Below are positions 7,179 to 14,816 of a DNA stretch of 19,468 bases, one piece after another. Source of the stretch: an uncultured Corynebacterium sp. (GTDB lineage Bacteria; Actinomycetota; Actinomycetes; Mycobacteriales; Mycobacteriaceae); the NCBI RefSeq assembly GCF_902489365.1, contig NZ_CABTZR010000044.1:1-19468 (forward strand). The letters are read 5' to 3'. Numbering within the stretch: the stretch's first letter is position 1; every line of letters starts with the position of its first letter. Under the pieces are notes generated by a model. It was not told the DNA's origin and made no database searches. It saw only the letters and a list, made by a program, of their open reading frames with translations. The position numbers and the translations under genes were made by a program.

Positions 7179-7937
7179 TTGTCTTTTCTGACACCTGCCA
7201 AGAAGTCCCTCATCGCTGTTGCGCTCGTCGCGCCGCTCTCCTTGGCTGCTTGCGGTTCCGATGACGAGAACGCTACCGACACCGCTTCCTCCGCGGTGAA
7301 GACCACCACCACCACGACGGAGTCCAAGGAGAAGACCTCCGAGGAGAAGCCGGAGGATAAGGATTCTGAAAAGAAGGAGGGGGAAGACCAGAAGGAAGGC
7401 GAAGAGAATAAGGACGGCGAGAACGCCGATCCGAAGCCGGAAGGGGAGAACCCCGAGGGCGGCGATAACCAGGCCATGGCTAACCCCTTCGAGAACGGTG
7501 TGGATCCGTTCCAGAGCATGCCGAAGGTTGAGCCGGTCCAGGGTGAGGCTGCAAGCCAGGAAGACATCGACGGCATCAATGGGCTGGTCCGTGGCATGTA
7601 TGAGCAGCAGACCATGCGTTCCTTCGTGAAGTACCTCCCAGAGCACACCTGTGCTGAAGTGCGTAACGACCCGAACTCTGGCCTTGACCAGGTGGACTAC
7701 AACCAGGTTCCGGATGTTCCGATGAACCAGCTCAAGGACATGATGGCGGCAGCCGGCCAGGACACCTCGCAGATGGAGGGCTTCGACTGGTCCAAGACCG
7801 GTGTTGAGTCCATCAACGATGTCGTGGTCAACGGTGACGATGCATCCGCAACCGTGAACGTCAACACCAGCAAGGGCGTGGACAGCTCCACCATGCGCTT
7901 CAAGCGTGAGAACGGTAACTGGACCTTCTGCGGCTAG
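7179..7937 (+). CDS. secreted lipoprotein with charged linker, function unknown
   Basis: This 252-aa protein has a lipoprotein signal: Lys8-Lys9, a hydrophobic core (SLIAVALVAPLS) and the lipobox LAAC, with the lipidated Cys at residue 25. Residues 26-97 are low complexity, first Thr/Ser then Lys/Glu/Asp (KTSEEKPEDKDSEKKEGEDQ), probably a flexible linker across the cell envelope. Residues 120-252 form a folded domain ending VNGDDASATVNVNTSKGVDSSTMRFKRENGNWTFCG. This end resembles the DUF4878/NTF2-like tails of other actinobacterial lipoproteins. Two cysteines (in HTCAEV and the terminal FCG) could form a disulfide. TTG 7179 is chosen because AGGAG lies 7 nt upstream and the signal peptide starts at once. 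It is 8 nt upstream of the next membrane-protein gene. Confidence 0.85.
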   Translation: MSFLTPAKKSLIAVALVAPLSLAACGSDDENATDTASSAVKTTTTTTESKEKTSEEKPEDKDSEKKEGEDQKEGEENKDGENADPKPEGENPEGGDNQAMANPFENGVDPFQSMPKVEPVQGEAASQEDIDGINGLVRGMYEQQTMRSFVKYLPEHTCAEVRNDPNSGLDQVDYNQVPDVPMNQLKDMMAAAGQDTSQMEGFDWSKTGVESINDVVVNGDDASATVNVNTSKGVDSSTMRFKRENGNWTFCG

Positions 7938-7945
7938 AACATATC

Positions 7946-8488
7946 GTGCCTGCACTGTGTGCACCTAGCTTTCGCATACCCCGCGCCATCGGATTTGGTG
8001 CGGGGTTGCTCGCGTTAGCGCTCCTCGGGTTTTCTGGGGTGGGCGCCGCCTGGGGATTGTGGCGCCCCACTCTTGAGGGTCGCCGTGTCGACGACGGCGG
8101 CGGCTATGCCCTACGCAACGTTGCTAACGTTCAGTTTGATTCCTACATTACTTTTGTACTCATTACCGGTGCCCTGGGCATGGCGTTGGGGCTTATTGCC
8201 TATCGGTGCGGCGAGCGCTACCGCGGCGTCGGGGTATTGCTGTGGGTAGCCCTGGCGTCGTTAGCCGGCGCGGCGTCGTTCTACGTCTTTGGTGGAGCTA
8301 CCGCAACGAGTATCCCGGACGATCCCGGAGAATTTGTGGAGTTCGTGCCTAAATTCTCGCCCGGCATCGCCTGGCTCGTGGGGCCGTTCATGGCCATGTT
8401 TGCGTACTGGTCCGCGGTATTTGTCGATCCTCCTCGCGCCGTGGACGTCGAAGCGGAGACAATGGCGGCTGAGGCAGAGGCTCCTTAG
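7946..8488 (+). CDS. DUF2567-like membrane protein
   Basis: This 180-aa protein has about four hydrophobic segments: near residues 15-36 (AIGFGAGLLALALLGFSGVGAAWGL), 68-87 (SYITFVLITGALGMALGLIAY), 95-115 (GVGVLLWVALASLAGAASFYVF) and 139-157 (GIAWLVGPFMAMFAYWSAVF). The tail is acidic. The layout and the GAAWGLW-P and ITG-LG-ALGL-AY patterns resemble actinobacterial DUF2567 proteins, whose function is not known. The GTG at 7946 is the likely start, though it has no clear ribosome-binding site. The 8-nt gap to the lipoprotein suggests coupling. Its TAG stop overlaps the stop of the convergent YbjN-like gene. Confidence 0.65.
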   Translation: MPALCAPSFRIPRAIGFGAGLLALALLGFSGVGAAWGLWRPTLEGRRVDDGGGYALRNVANVQFDSYITFVLITGALGMALGLIAYRCGERYRGVGVLLWVALASLAGAASFYVFGGATATSIPDDPGEFVEFVPKFSPGIAWLVGPFMAMFAYWSAVFVDPPRAVDVEAETMAAEAEAP

Positions 8489-9408
8489 GGCCAGGCGACG
8501 GGGGAGGAGCCCACAGCATCGCGTGAAATGTCATCGATGCCGTGGAGGACGTGTTTGATGCCGCGGCCTAGGGCGGTGATCAATTGGGCGTCGGAAAGCC
8601 CGGCACCCGTCATGACGGCGTAGTCAATGCGCACCTGCAAGCCATCGACGTTGGAGTGGCAGAAGGCAGAAGCCGAGTGGTTGGTGCGGTTCCAGTCATT
8701 GCAGATGAGGAAAATTTTGGAGAACTCGCTGCCTGGCAGGTTGGGATCCCAATGGCCTTTAATGATGAGGCTCGGCCCGGAGTCGATGGCGAAGGCAAAG
8801 AGGACATCGTTAATCCACGCGTAGACGGCCTCTTCCGCATCTGCTTGGAAACGCGTAATACCGAGGGCGGGTAAAAGCTCCCCGAGACGAGCGGTATCGA
8901 CTGCGCCGACGGGGCCGTCGAGTTCTATCTGTTCTTCCGGAGCCGCCGGGCGGGGAAGCGTCAAAATGGGGAAATAATCCGCTAATTCCTCGAGGCAGGC
9001 CGACGCGTTGTGCAGCGCAGGAACGACAGAGGCGGAGAGCTGGGCCGCCGTGGGTTTCTGGTGGACCACGAGGAAGGAGTGACCCCATACCTCGACCTCG
9101 GTCGGGGAGGAATAATTGAGCACGAGCTGCGGCGAAAGACAATCGTGGTTCCAGTCGTTGACGAACTCGCTGAGCGCGGGGATATCGCCGAAGTTCAAGA
9201 CACCATGGTGGGTGGTGCAGAAACGCAAAATGGGCTCGCCCTCGGTATCCATAAAGGCACGGGTCTCCCCAAGCGGAGGATGGGGGAAGAGGAGTTCGTG
9301 CGCGCTGACCCGGATGCAGTGGAGGCTTTCGCGGTGTGCGAGGTGCTCCACACGGGCAAGCAGATCCGAGGTGGAGTGGCTGTCATTACCTTCGGCGCCG
9401 TTGCTCAT
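8485..9408 (-). CDS. YbjN-domain protein with two tandem domains
   Basis: This 307-aa protein appears to contain two copies of the YbjN (type III secretion chaperone-like) fold. The first, at about residues 15-135, includes FVNDWNHDCLSPQLVL. The second, at about 180-300, includes FLICNDWNRTNHSASAFCHSN and LQVRIDYAVMTGAGLSDAQL. The repeated NDWN element, typical of YbjN proteins, marks both. The frame opens at 9477, but ATG 9408 is chosen because AAGGGAGG lies 7 nt upstream. It is a soluble cytoplasmic protein, probably a scaffold or chaperone; no enzymatic motif is visible. It is divergent from hisD across 152 nt. Confidence 0.75.
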   Translation of the reverse strand: MSNGAEGNDSHSTSDLLARVEHLAHRESLHCIRVSAHELLFPHPPLGETRAFMDTEGEPILRFCTTHHGVLNFGDIPALSEFVNDWNHDCLSPQLVLNYSSPTEVEVWGHSFLVVHQKPTAAQLSASVVPALHNASACLEELADYFPILTLPRPAAPEEQIELDGPVGAVDTARLGELLPALGITRFQADAEEAVYAWINDVLFAFAIDSGPSLIIKGHWDPNLPGSEFSKIFLICNDWNRTNHSASAFCHSNVDGLQVRIDYAVMTGAGLSDAQLITALGRGIKHVLHGIDDISRDAVGSSPVAWP

Positions 9409-9461
9409 CTCGCCGCCTCCCTTCGCCGAGTCGGGGTGCCGGAACGTGTTAGTAGTGACAC

Positions 9462-9467
9462 ATTCTA
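9462..9467 (-). promoter_or_regulatory. -10 box for the YbjN-like gene
   Basis: Minus-strand TAGAAT (within TTATAGAAT) fits TANANT and would give a leader of about 45 nt ending in the AAGGGAGG site. An imperfect palindrome at 9446-9461 (GTGTTAGTAGTGACAC) lies at the expected start point and may be an operator. Confidence 0.45.
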
Positions 9468-9479
9468 TAACCTGCACCT

Positions 9480-9498
9480 GCCAGCTCGCTGGCTTTTT
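9480..9498 (+). promoter_or_regulatory. inverted repeat followed by a T-run upstream of hisD
   Basis: GCCAGC and GCTGGC are perfect inverted arms separated by TC (9480-9493), followed at once by TTTTT (9494-9498). As RNA it would fold as a 5-bp stem with a CTCG loop plus a U-tract, like a small intrinsic terminator. Between two divergent promoters it may instead be an operator. No plus-strand gene ends here. Confidence 0.45.
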
Positions 9499-9506
9499 GG
9501 CACGGG

Positions 9507-9528
9507 TATAGTAATGGGAAGGTATAGA
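9507..9528 (+). promoter_or_regulatory. hisD operon promoter region with repeated TATAG boxes
   Basis: TATAGT at 9507-9512 and TATAGA at 9523-9528 are both -10-like, and each is part of a direct repeat GGTATAG spaced 16 nt apart. Transcription from either would give a leader of roughly 25-45 nt, carrying the AAAAAGGGG ribosome-binding site at 9545-9553. I cannot tell which box is used. Confidence 0.45.
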
Positions 9529-9560
9529 AACCGCTGCATATTATAAAAAGGGGCTTGAGC

Positions 9561-10910
9561 ATGCTACGAACCATTGACCTGCGCGGAGAGACTCTCACCA
9601 CCTCCCGCCTGCGCCGAGTGCTGCCGCGAGGCGGAACCGATGTTTCCTCAGTCATGGACACTGTTATCCCCATGGTGGACAAGGTTCGAGAAGGTGGTGT
9701 TGCGGCGGCCCTCGACTTTGGTGAGAAATTCGATGGCATCCGTCCCGCCGCGGTGCGGGTCCCGCACGAGGAACTCGAAAAGGCGGCCCAAGAACTGGAC
9801 CCACAGGTCCGGGCAGCTATCGAAGAATCCATCACGCGCGTGCGCGCCGTTCACGCGGATCAGAAGCCGGCCCCACACACGACAACGCTGGCGCCAGGTG
9901 CAACGGTTACCGAAGTCTTTCAACCCATTGAGCGGGTAGGACTGTATGTGCCAGGAGGCAAGGCTGTGTACCCATCCTCCGTCATCATGAATGCCGTCCC
10001 TGCCCAAGAAGCGGGCGCCGAAGCGATGGTTGTGGCTTCCCCGCCGCAGAAGGAATTCGGCGGCCTGCCGCACCCGACGGTGCTGGCCACGTGTCACATG
10101 CTCGGCGTGGACGATGTCTGGGCAGTCGGTGGTGGACAAGCCATCGCCTTGCTGGCCTACGGCGACGATGAACCCGCAACGGGGGAGGATGTTCTTGAAC
10201 CCGTGGACATCATCACCGGCCCCGGCAATGTCTTTGTTGCTGCTGCCAAGCGCGCGGTACACGGCGTGGTGGGCATCGATGCGGAAGCCGGCCCCACCGA
10301 GATCGCCATCCTGGCCGACGAGACCGCCAACCCCGTCTACGTGGCCTATGACCTCATTTCCCAGGCGGAGCATGATCCGATGGCTGCCTCCGTGCTCATT
10401 ACAGATTCGGAGGAGCTTGCTGCCGCCGTGGACGCGGAGGTAGCTCAGCGCTACACCGCCACTGCGAACGCCGAGCGCGCAGCCGAGGCGCTGCGCGGCG
10501 AACAGTCGGGCATCGTGTTGGTCGATGACCTCGAAGCAGGCATCGCTGTCGCGGACGCCTATGCCGCTGAGCACTTGGAGGTACACACGGCCAATGCCCG
10601 GGCAGTAGCGGAGCGTATCCGTCACGCTGGTGCCATTTTCGTGGGTGATTATTCGCCGGTGCCGCTCGGTGATTACTCTGCCGGCTCCAACCACGTTTTG
10701 CCCACTTCAGGAACCGCGCGGTTTAGCGCTGGGCTGTCGACGCACACCTTCCTGCGCCCAGTCAACCTCATCGAATATGACCGCGGAGCACTCGGGGTGG
10801 TGGCGGAGAATGTGATTGCCTTTGCCACCGCGGAAGCACTGCCCGCCCACGGTGAAGCAATTGCTGCACGATTCGCCGATGCCCCAGATACCCAGAAAGA
10901 AGAGGCTTAA
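9561..10910 (+). CDS. hisD: histidinol dehydrogenase
   Basis: This 449-aa enzyme performs the last two steps of histidine synthesis, oxidising L-histidinol to L-histidine with two NAD+ and a zinc ion. Family hallmarks are VGLYVPGGKAVYPSSVIMNAVPAQEAG, DIITGPGN, DAEAGPTEI, ISQAEHDP (zinc-binding Gln and His) and AEHLEVHT (the Glu-His general base pair). SAGSNHVLPTSGTARFSAGLSTHTF completes the set. No key residue is missing and the length is typical. The ATG at 9561 is chosen because AAAAAGGGG ends 7 nt upstream and the MLRTIDLRG opening is conserved; a TTG two codons earlier is less likely. First gene of the his operon, it is 4 nt from hisC. HisD precursor genes hisG and hisE are not in the window. 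Confidence 0.98.
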   Translation: MLRTIDLRGETLTTSRLRRVLPRGGTDVSSVMDTVIPMVDKVREGGVAAALDFGEKFDGIRPAAVRVPHEELEKAAQELDPQVRAAIEESITRVRAVHADQKPAPHTTTLAPGATVTEVFQPIERVGLYVPGGKAVYPSSVIMNAVPAQEAGAEAMVVASPPQKEFGGLPHPTVLATCHMLGVDDVWAVGGGQAIALLAYGDDEPATGEDVLEPVDIITGPGNVFVAAAKRAVHGVVGIDAEAGPTEIAILADETANPVYVAYDLISQAEHDPMAASVLITDSEELAAAVDAEVAQRYTATANAERAAEALRGEQSGIVLVDDLEAGIAVADAYAAEHLEVHTANARAVAERIRHAGAIFVGDYSPVPLGDYSAGSNHVLPTSGTARFSAGLSTHTFLRPVNLIEYDRGALGVVAENVIAFATAEALPAHGEAIAARFADAPDTQKEEA

Positions 10911-10914
10911 AGCA

Positions 10915-12018
10915 ATGGCTGAGTTGAAGGATCTTCCCCTGCGCGAAGAACTGCGCGGTTCCAGCGCCTATGGAGCCCCGCAGCTGACGGTGACCAACCA
11001 GCTCAACACCAACGAAAACCCCTACCCGCCGTCGGAGGCGTTGGTCAGGGACATCGTGGCCGCCGTCGAAAAGCACGCCCGAGAGCTCAACCGCTATCCA
11101 GAGCGCGACGCCGTCGAATTGCGCACGGCGCTGGCGGAGTACGTCAGCGAGCAGACCGGCGTGAGCGTCAGCGCGGACAACGTGTGGGCGGCCAATGGTT
11201 CCAACGAGGTTCTGCAACAGCTGCTCCAGGCCTTCGGCGGGCCGGGGCGCAGCGCGCTGGGATTTACACCGAGCTACTCCATGCACCCCATCCTGTGCGC
11301 GGGCACGCAAACCGAATTCATCTCCTGCCCGCGGAACGAGGATTTCCGCATTGCGGAAAAAGAGGCGCTGGAGGCCGTCGCCAAGCACCGTCCGGACGTC
11401 GTCTTTATTACCACCCCGAACAATCCCACTGGTGATGTCACTCCGATTGACCTGGTGGAGAAGATTGTGCAGGCCGCGCCGGGCATCGTCATCGTGGACG
11501 AGGCCTACATGGAGTTCTCGACCTCGCCGTCTGCCACCACACTGCTGGAGAAATATCCGACCAAGCTCGTGGTCTCGCGCACGATGTCCAAGGCCTTCGA
11601 TTTCGCCGGCGGACGCTTGGGCTACTTCGTGGCCGATCCGGCTTTCGTGGAAGCCGTCATGCTTGTCCGCCTGCCCTATCACCTCTCTGTTCTCTCCCAG
11701 ATCGCGGCCACCGTGGCTCTGGCACACAAGGAGGAGACCTTGGGCACCGTGGCGAAGCTGTCGGCGGAGCGGGACCGGGTTGTCGCACGGCTCCAAGAGC
11801 TCGGGTTCTACGTCGTTCCGAGCGAATCCAACTTCGTGTCCTTCGGACGCTTTGCCGATCAGCATGCGGTGTGGCAGGGGTTCCTGGACCGCGATGTCTT
11901 GATCCGAGATAACGGTGTACCGGGTCTCTTGCGCGCCACGATTGGCCTGCCTGAAGAGAATGATGCCTTCCTTTCTGCCGCGGCGGACTTGGCAGATACA
12001 GTAGAGATGATTAACTGA
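10915..12018 (+). CDS. hisC: histidinol-phosphate aminotransferase
   Basis: This 367-aa PLP enzyme converts imidazole-acetol phosphate and glutamate to histidinol phosphate. It shows the fold-type I aminotransferase motifs: N-terminal LNTNENPYPPS, NPTGDV near 170-175, D195 and Y198 in VDEAYMEF, the PLP lysine K226 in SRTMSKAF, and R234 in AGGRLGY. Length is normal. The frame is open further upstream, but ATG 10915 is chosen because it opens directly into the conserved region, lies 4 nt after the hisD stop and follows the purine-rich AAGAAGAGG. It is probably translationally coupled to hisD. A 16-nt hairpin follows its stop before hisB. Confidence 0.97.
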   Translation: MAELKDLPLREELRGSSAYGAPQLTVTNQLNTNENPYPPSEALVRDIVAAVEKHARELNRYPERDAVELRTALAEYVSEQTGVSVSADNVWAANGSNEVLQQLLQAFGGPGRSALGFTPSYSMHPILCAGTQTEFISCPRNEDFRIAEKEALEAVAKHRPDVVFITTPNNPTGDVTPIDLVEKIVQAAPGIVIVDEAYMEFSTSPSATTLLEKYPTKLVVSRTMSKAFDFAGGRLGYFVADPAFVEAVMLVRLPYHLSVLSQIAATVALAHKEETLGTVAKLSAERDRVVARLQELGFYVVPSESNFVSFGRFADQHAVWQGFLDRDVLIRDNGVPGLLRATIGLPEENDAFLSAAADLADTVEMIN

Positions 12019-12034
12019 GCCCCACCTATGGGGC
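12019..12034 (+). other. stem-loop between hisC and hisB
   Basis: GCCCC-ACCTAT-GGGGC makes a perfect 5-bp GC stem with a 6-nt loop, starting directly after the hisC stop and 10 nt before the hisB ribosome-binding site. There is no T-run, so it is not an intrinsic terminator. It could protect mRNA or tune hisB translation. Confidence 0.5.
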
Positions 12035-12061
12035 ACGACTTGAAGGAGGAGCGTGGGGACG

Positions 12062-12694
12062 ATGAGCGCTGATGAAGCTGCACGCCACGACCGAGGCGAC
12101 CGCATTGGCCGCGCCGAGCGCGTTACTGGGGAGACAAAGATCTCCGTAGAAATCAACCTCGATGGCACCGGCCAAGCGGATATTTCGACGGGCCTGCCGT
12201 TCTTTGACCACATGCTGAATGCTGTGTGCACCCACGGCTCCTTTGACCTTCGCGTCCACGCCGACGGCGATATCGACATCGATGCCCACCACACCGTCGA
12301 AGACACCGCGATTGTTCTCGGCCGTGCCTTCCTGGAAGCACTGGGGGATAAGTCCGGTATCCGCCGTTTCGGGTCCCAGCTGCTGCCCATGGATGAGGCG
12401 CTGGTGGAGGCCGTCGTCGACATTTCTGGGCGCCCCTACTTCGTGATGAATGGCGAACCGGAAAACATGGAGTGGCAGGTCATCGGAGGGCACTACGCCA
12501 CGGTGATCAACCGTCACTTTTTCGAAACCTTTGCCACGCACTCGGCGACGACTCTGCATGTCAACGTGCGGTACGGCCGCGATCCACACCACATCACGGA
12601 GGCTGAGTACAAGGCGGTGGCCCGCGCTCTGCGTCAGGCTACTGAGCGGGATCCGCGCGTGACCGGAATTCCTTCGACGAAGGGAGCCCTCTAA
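12062..12694 (+). CDS. hisB: imidazoleglycerol-phosphate dehydratase (monofunctional)
   Basis: This 210-aa manganese enzyme dehydrates imidazole-glycerol phosphate to imidazole-acetol phosphate. It shows the two metal-binding HHTVED-like motifs expected: DAHHTVEDTAI at 74-84 and DPHHITEAEYKA at 174-185. FFDHML at 47-52 and GGHYATVINRHFFE are also present. No phosphatase domain is fused, unlike the enterobacterial HisB. The start is uncertain: AAGGAGGA at 12043-12050 lies 12 nt before ATG 12062 but only 3 nt before GTG 12053, which would add three residues. I prefer the ATG. The opening SADEAARHDRGDRIGRAERVTGETKISV is typical of actinobacterial HisB. Confidence 0.97.
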   Translation: MSADEAARHDRGDRIGRAERVTGETKISVEINLDGTGQADISTGLPFFDHMLNAVCTHGSFDLRVHADGDIDIDAHHTVEDTAIVLGRAFLEALGDKSGIRRFGSQLLPMDEALVEAVVDISGRPYFVMNGEPENMEWQVIGGHYATVINRHFFETFATHSATTLHVNVRYGRDPHHITEAEYKAVARALRQATERDPRVTGIPSTKGAL

Positions 12695-12700
12695 GCCGTT

Positions 12701-12883
12701 ATGAACGTGTTGGTTCTCATTCTCTTTCTGGTCACCGGTTTGCTCGTCGGCGGCGCGTGGGCGGCTTATCAGAATGGCTCGGTGCTACTGACCGTGGTCG
12801 CAGGCGCGCTCGCGGCGGTGTCTGCGATCGCTGCGCTGGCCTGGATGCTTGACATCTTCTCAGCGGGGGTGGCAGCGAAGTGA
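12701..12883 (+). CDS. 60-aa membrane protein of the his operon
   Basis: This small protein is almost wholly hydrophobic. Helices lie at about residues 3-21 (VLVLILFLVTGLLVGGAWA) and 29-50 (LLTVVAGALAAVSAIAALAWML), with a polar turn AYQNGS between. It starts 6 nt after the hisB stop, and its TGA overlaps the GTG of the MFS permease by 4 nt (12880-12883), so the two are translationally coupled. A small membrane ORF at this place is part of the his cluster in C. glutamicum; its function is unknown. It may be an accessory subunit of the permease, which is inference from position only. Confidence 0.75.
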   Translation: MNVLVLILFLVTGLLVGGAWAAYQNGSVLLTVVAGALAAVSAIAALAWMLDIFSAGVAAK

Positions 12884-14154
12884 CGGAGCACACCCCGCAG
12901 AGCGTATGGAAGGTCGCCGGCTTTAGAGAAACCATGATCGCGGTGGTTTCCGCCTTCGGTGCCTGGTCGGTTCTGCTTCCGGTGGTGCCCCTGGCCGTGC
13001 TGGACTCCGGTGGTTCCGCCACGTTGGCAGGTGCCACCACCGGCGTGTTCATGTTGGCGACGGTGCTTACCCAGATGGCGACTCCGATGCTGCTGCGCAT
13101 CTTTGGCTACCGCCCGATCATGGCGGCCTCGGCACTGTTGTTGGGGCTGCCGGCGTTGGGACACATGCTGGGCGATGCCGCCCCGATCGCCCTGGGATTC
13201 TCCGCCCTGCGCGGCATCGGCTTCGGCGCTCTCACAGTGGCGGAGAACGCTCTCATCGCGGAGATCACGCCGCGGCGTTTGCTGGGCAAGGCCACCGGTA
13301 TCTTCGGGTTGTTTATTGGTGCAGCCCAGATGGCGTTCTTGCCTGTCGGCCTTGCCGTCGCCGCAGCGTACAACTATAACGTGGTGTACCTCTTGGCCGC
13401 CGGCCTCGGCCTGCTGGGTTTCTTCACCTGTATCCTGGTACCACAGATTAAGGCTGCGCCCGTGGGGGCGCCGGACCCGTCGGATACCACGCCGCGTGCC
13501 CCGATGTGGAAGCTTGTGCTCGTTCCAGCACTGGCGTTGATGAGTTTTTCCGTGAGCTACGGCGTGGCCTCGAATTTCATTTCGCCGGCCGTGCGCGAAT
13601 TGGATCCCGAACGCGGAGCGGTCTTGGGCGGCTTCATGCTGTCCGTGATTGGTGGCGCGGGCATGATTGCGCGCTACGTCGCCGGTGTTGTGGCGGACCG
13701 CGCGGGCAAGCCTGGCACACTCATGATTCCGGCCCAGGCTTCCTCGGTTGTGGGCGTGGGTCTTATCGCCGCCGTGCTGTGGCAAGAGTGGTCGGTATGG
13801 CTGCTCGTGTTCGGCACGGTCATCTACGGTGCTGGTTTCGGCATCGTTCAAAACGAGGCGCTGTTGTCGATGTTCGACCGCCTCCCACGCGAGCGGCTCT
13901 CCGAGGGGTCTGCGGTGTGGAACATCTTTTACGACGGCGGTACCGGCCTTGGTTCGACGGTTCTCGGCGCCGTCGTGGCTATGTCCGGATACGCTGGCGC
14001 CTTCGCGGCTGGTGCCGCCATCATCGCGGTTGGCCTGCTCATGTCCGTGGCTGACCGTGCCTTGGGCAAGACCCGCGTGAGCGAACTTAATGACATCCAA
14101 ACGCGCTTGCGCAGGATTAGAAGGCCGAGGAGGCCCGGAAAGGAGCCACGATGA
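12880..14154 (+). CDS. major facilitator superfamily transporter
   Basis: This 424-aa protein has about 12 hydrophobic segments in two halves separated by a polar loop near residues 188-205 (PQIKAAPVGAPDPSDTTPRAP). The first half holds an MFS-like pattern around TQMATPMLLRIFGYRPIM and GFSALRGIGFGALTVAENALIAE. The second half begins KLVLVPALALMSFSVSYGVASNF. The substrate cannot be read from sequence. A permease gene occupies this place in the C. glutamicum his operon. Export or import of histidine or an intermediate is plausible but unproven. Start GTG 12880 overlaps the 60-aa gene, and the stop overlaps the hisH ATG (ATGA at 14151-14154), so it is embedded in a coupled string of his genes. 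The C-terminus is very basic. Confidence 0.9.
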   Translation: MTEHTPQSVWKVAGFRETMIAVVSAFGAWSVLLPVVPLAVLDSGGSATLAGATTGVFMLATVLTQMATPMLLRIFGYRPIMAASALLLGLPALGHMLGDAAPIALGFSALRGIGFGALTVAENALIAEITPRRLLGKATGIFGLFIGAAQMAFLPVGLAVAAAYNYNVVYLLAAGLGLLGFFTCILVPQIKAAPVGAPDPSDTTPRAPMWKLVLVPALALMSFSVSYGVASNFISPAVRELDPERGAVLGGFMLSVIGGAGMIARYVAGVVADRAGKPGTLMIPAQASSVVGVGLIAAVLWQEWSVWLLVFGTVIYGAGFGIVQNEALLSMFDRLPRERLSEGSAVWNIFYDGGTGLGSTVLGAVVAMSGYAGAFAAGAAIIAVGLLMSVADRALGKTRVSELNDIQTRLRRIRRPRRPGKEPR

Positions 14155-14786
14155 GCTCATACGACGTTGTAGTCCTGGATTATGGCGCTGGCAATGTCCG
14201 GTCGGCAGTGCGCGCGCTGGAGCGGGTCGACGCTACCGTGACGGTCACCGCGGACCCCAAGACAGCCGTGGAAGCCGATGGCCTCCTAGTCCCTGGCGTG
14301 GGGGCCTTCGCCGCCTGCATGGAGGGGCTGCGCGCCGCGCAGGGGCCACGGATTATCGGCCAACGCTTGGCTGGCGGGCGCCCCGTCCTGGGAATCTGTG
14401 TGGGTATGCAGATTCTTTTTGACTCAGGTACCGAACACGGCGTACACACCGAAGGCTGCGGCGAGTGGCCGGGGGAGGTCTCCCGCTTACAGGCTCCCGT
14501 CCTCCCACACATGGGATGGAACACCGTGGAGCTTCCTAGCGGAAGCCGCATGTTCGAAGGCGTGAGCGCGGAGGATCGCTTTTACTTCGTGCATTCTTAT
14601 GCCGCGCGGAACTGGGAGCTCGAGACGGAGATTACCGAGCCACCGAAGGTGGCGTGGTCTGAGTACGGCGGTGACCGCTTTGTCGCCGCAGTAGAAAACG
14701 GTGCATTGTGGGCCACGCAGTTCCACCCGGAGAAATCGGGTGACGTGGGCTCGCAGCTGCTAAAGAACTGGATTGGAACGCTTTAA
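14151..14786 (+). CDS. hisH: imidazole glycerol phosphate synthase, glutaminase subunit
   Basis: This 211-aa class I glutamine amidotransferase supplies ammonia to HisF for imidazole ring formation. The triad is intact: nucleophile C83 in LGICVGMQILF, and H192 with E194 in TQFHPEKSGDVG. DYGAGN near the start, PGVGAFAACMEGL (oxyanion region) and PHMGWN at 119-124 are further HisH signatures. The ATG at 14151 overlaps the permease stop by 4 nt and has AAAGGAG 5 nt upstream, a strong site inside the permease gene. It acts with the hisF product, which is encoded two genes downstream of hisA rather than next to it. Confidence 0.97.
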   Translation: MSSYDVVVLDYGAGNVRSAVRALERVDATVTVTADPKTAVEADGLLVPGVGAFAACMEGLRAAQGPRIIGQRLAGGRPVLGICVGMQILFDSGTEHGVHTEGCGEWPGEVSRLQAPVLPHMGWNTVELPSGSRMFEGVSAEDRFYFVHSYAARNWELETEITEPPKVAWSEYGGDRFVAAVENGALWATQFHPEKSGDVGSQLLKNWIGTL

Positions 14787-14803
14787 AGAGCCCGCGTGAA
14801 AGG

Positions 14804-14809
14804 TAGACT
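14804..14809 (+). promoter_or_regulatory. -10 box of a probable internal leaderless promoter for hisA
   Basis: TAGACT fits TANANT and ends 7 nt before the hisA ATG at 14817. It lies in a small palindrome, GGTAGACTACC (14803-14813). The nearest purine-rich tract (AAAGG) is about 13 nt from the ATG, too far for a good ribosome-binding site, which supports leaderless start. Confidence 0.5.
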
Positions 14810-14816
14810 ACCCACC

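Noticed and set aside
9409..9560. T-box riboswitch or His-rich leader peptide upstream of hisD
   Set aside because: A T-box-type leader has been reported for hisDCB in C. glutamicum, so I looked for one. The gap here is only 152 nt, lacks the T-box consensus (AGGGTGGNACCGCG) and has no short ORF with runs of His codons.
10768..12423. 551-codon open frame on the minus strand
   Set aside because: It spans hisD, hisC and hisB in antisense, with no family motifs and no ribosome-binding site.
12769..14160. 463-codon open frame on the minus strand
   Set aside because: It is antisense to the MFS permease, and its product is abnormally rich in His, Gln and Arg, as expected of an antisense frame.
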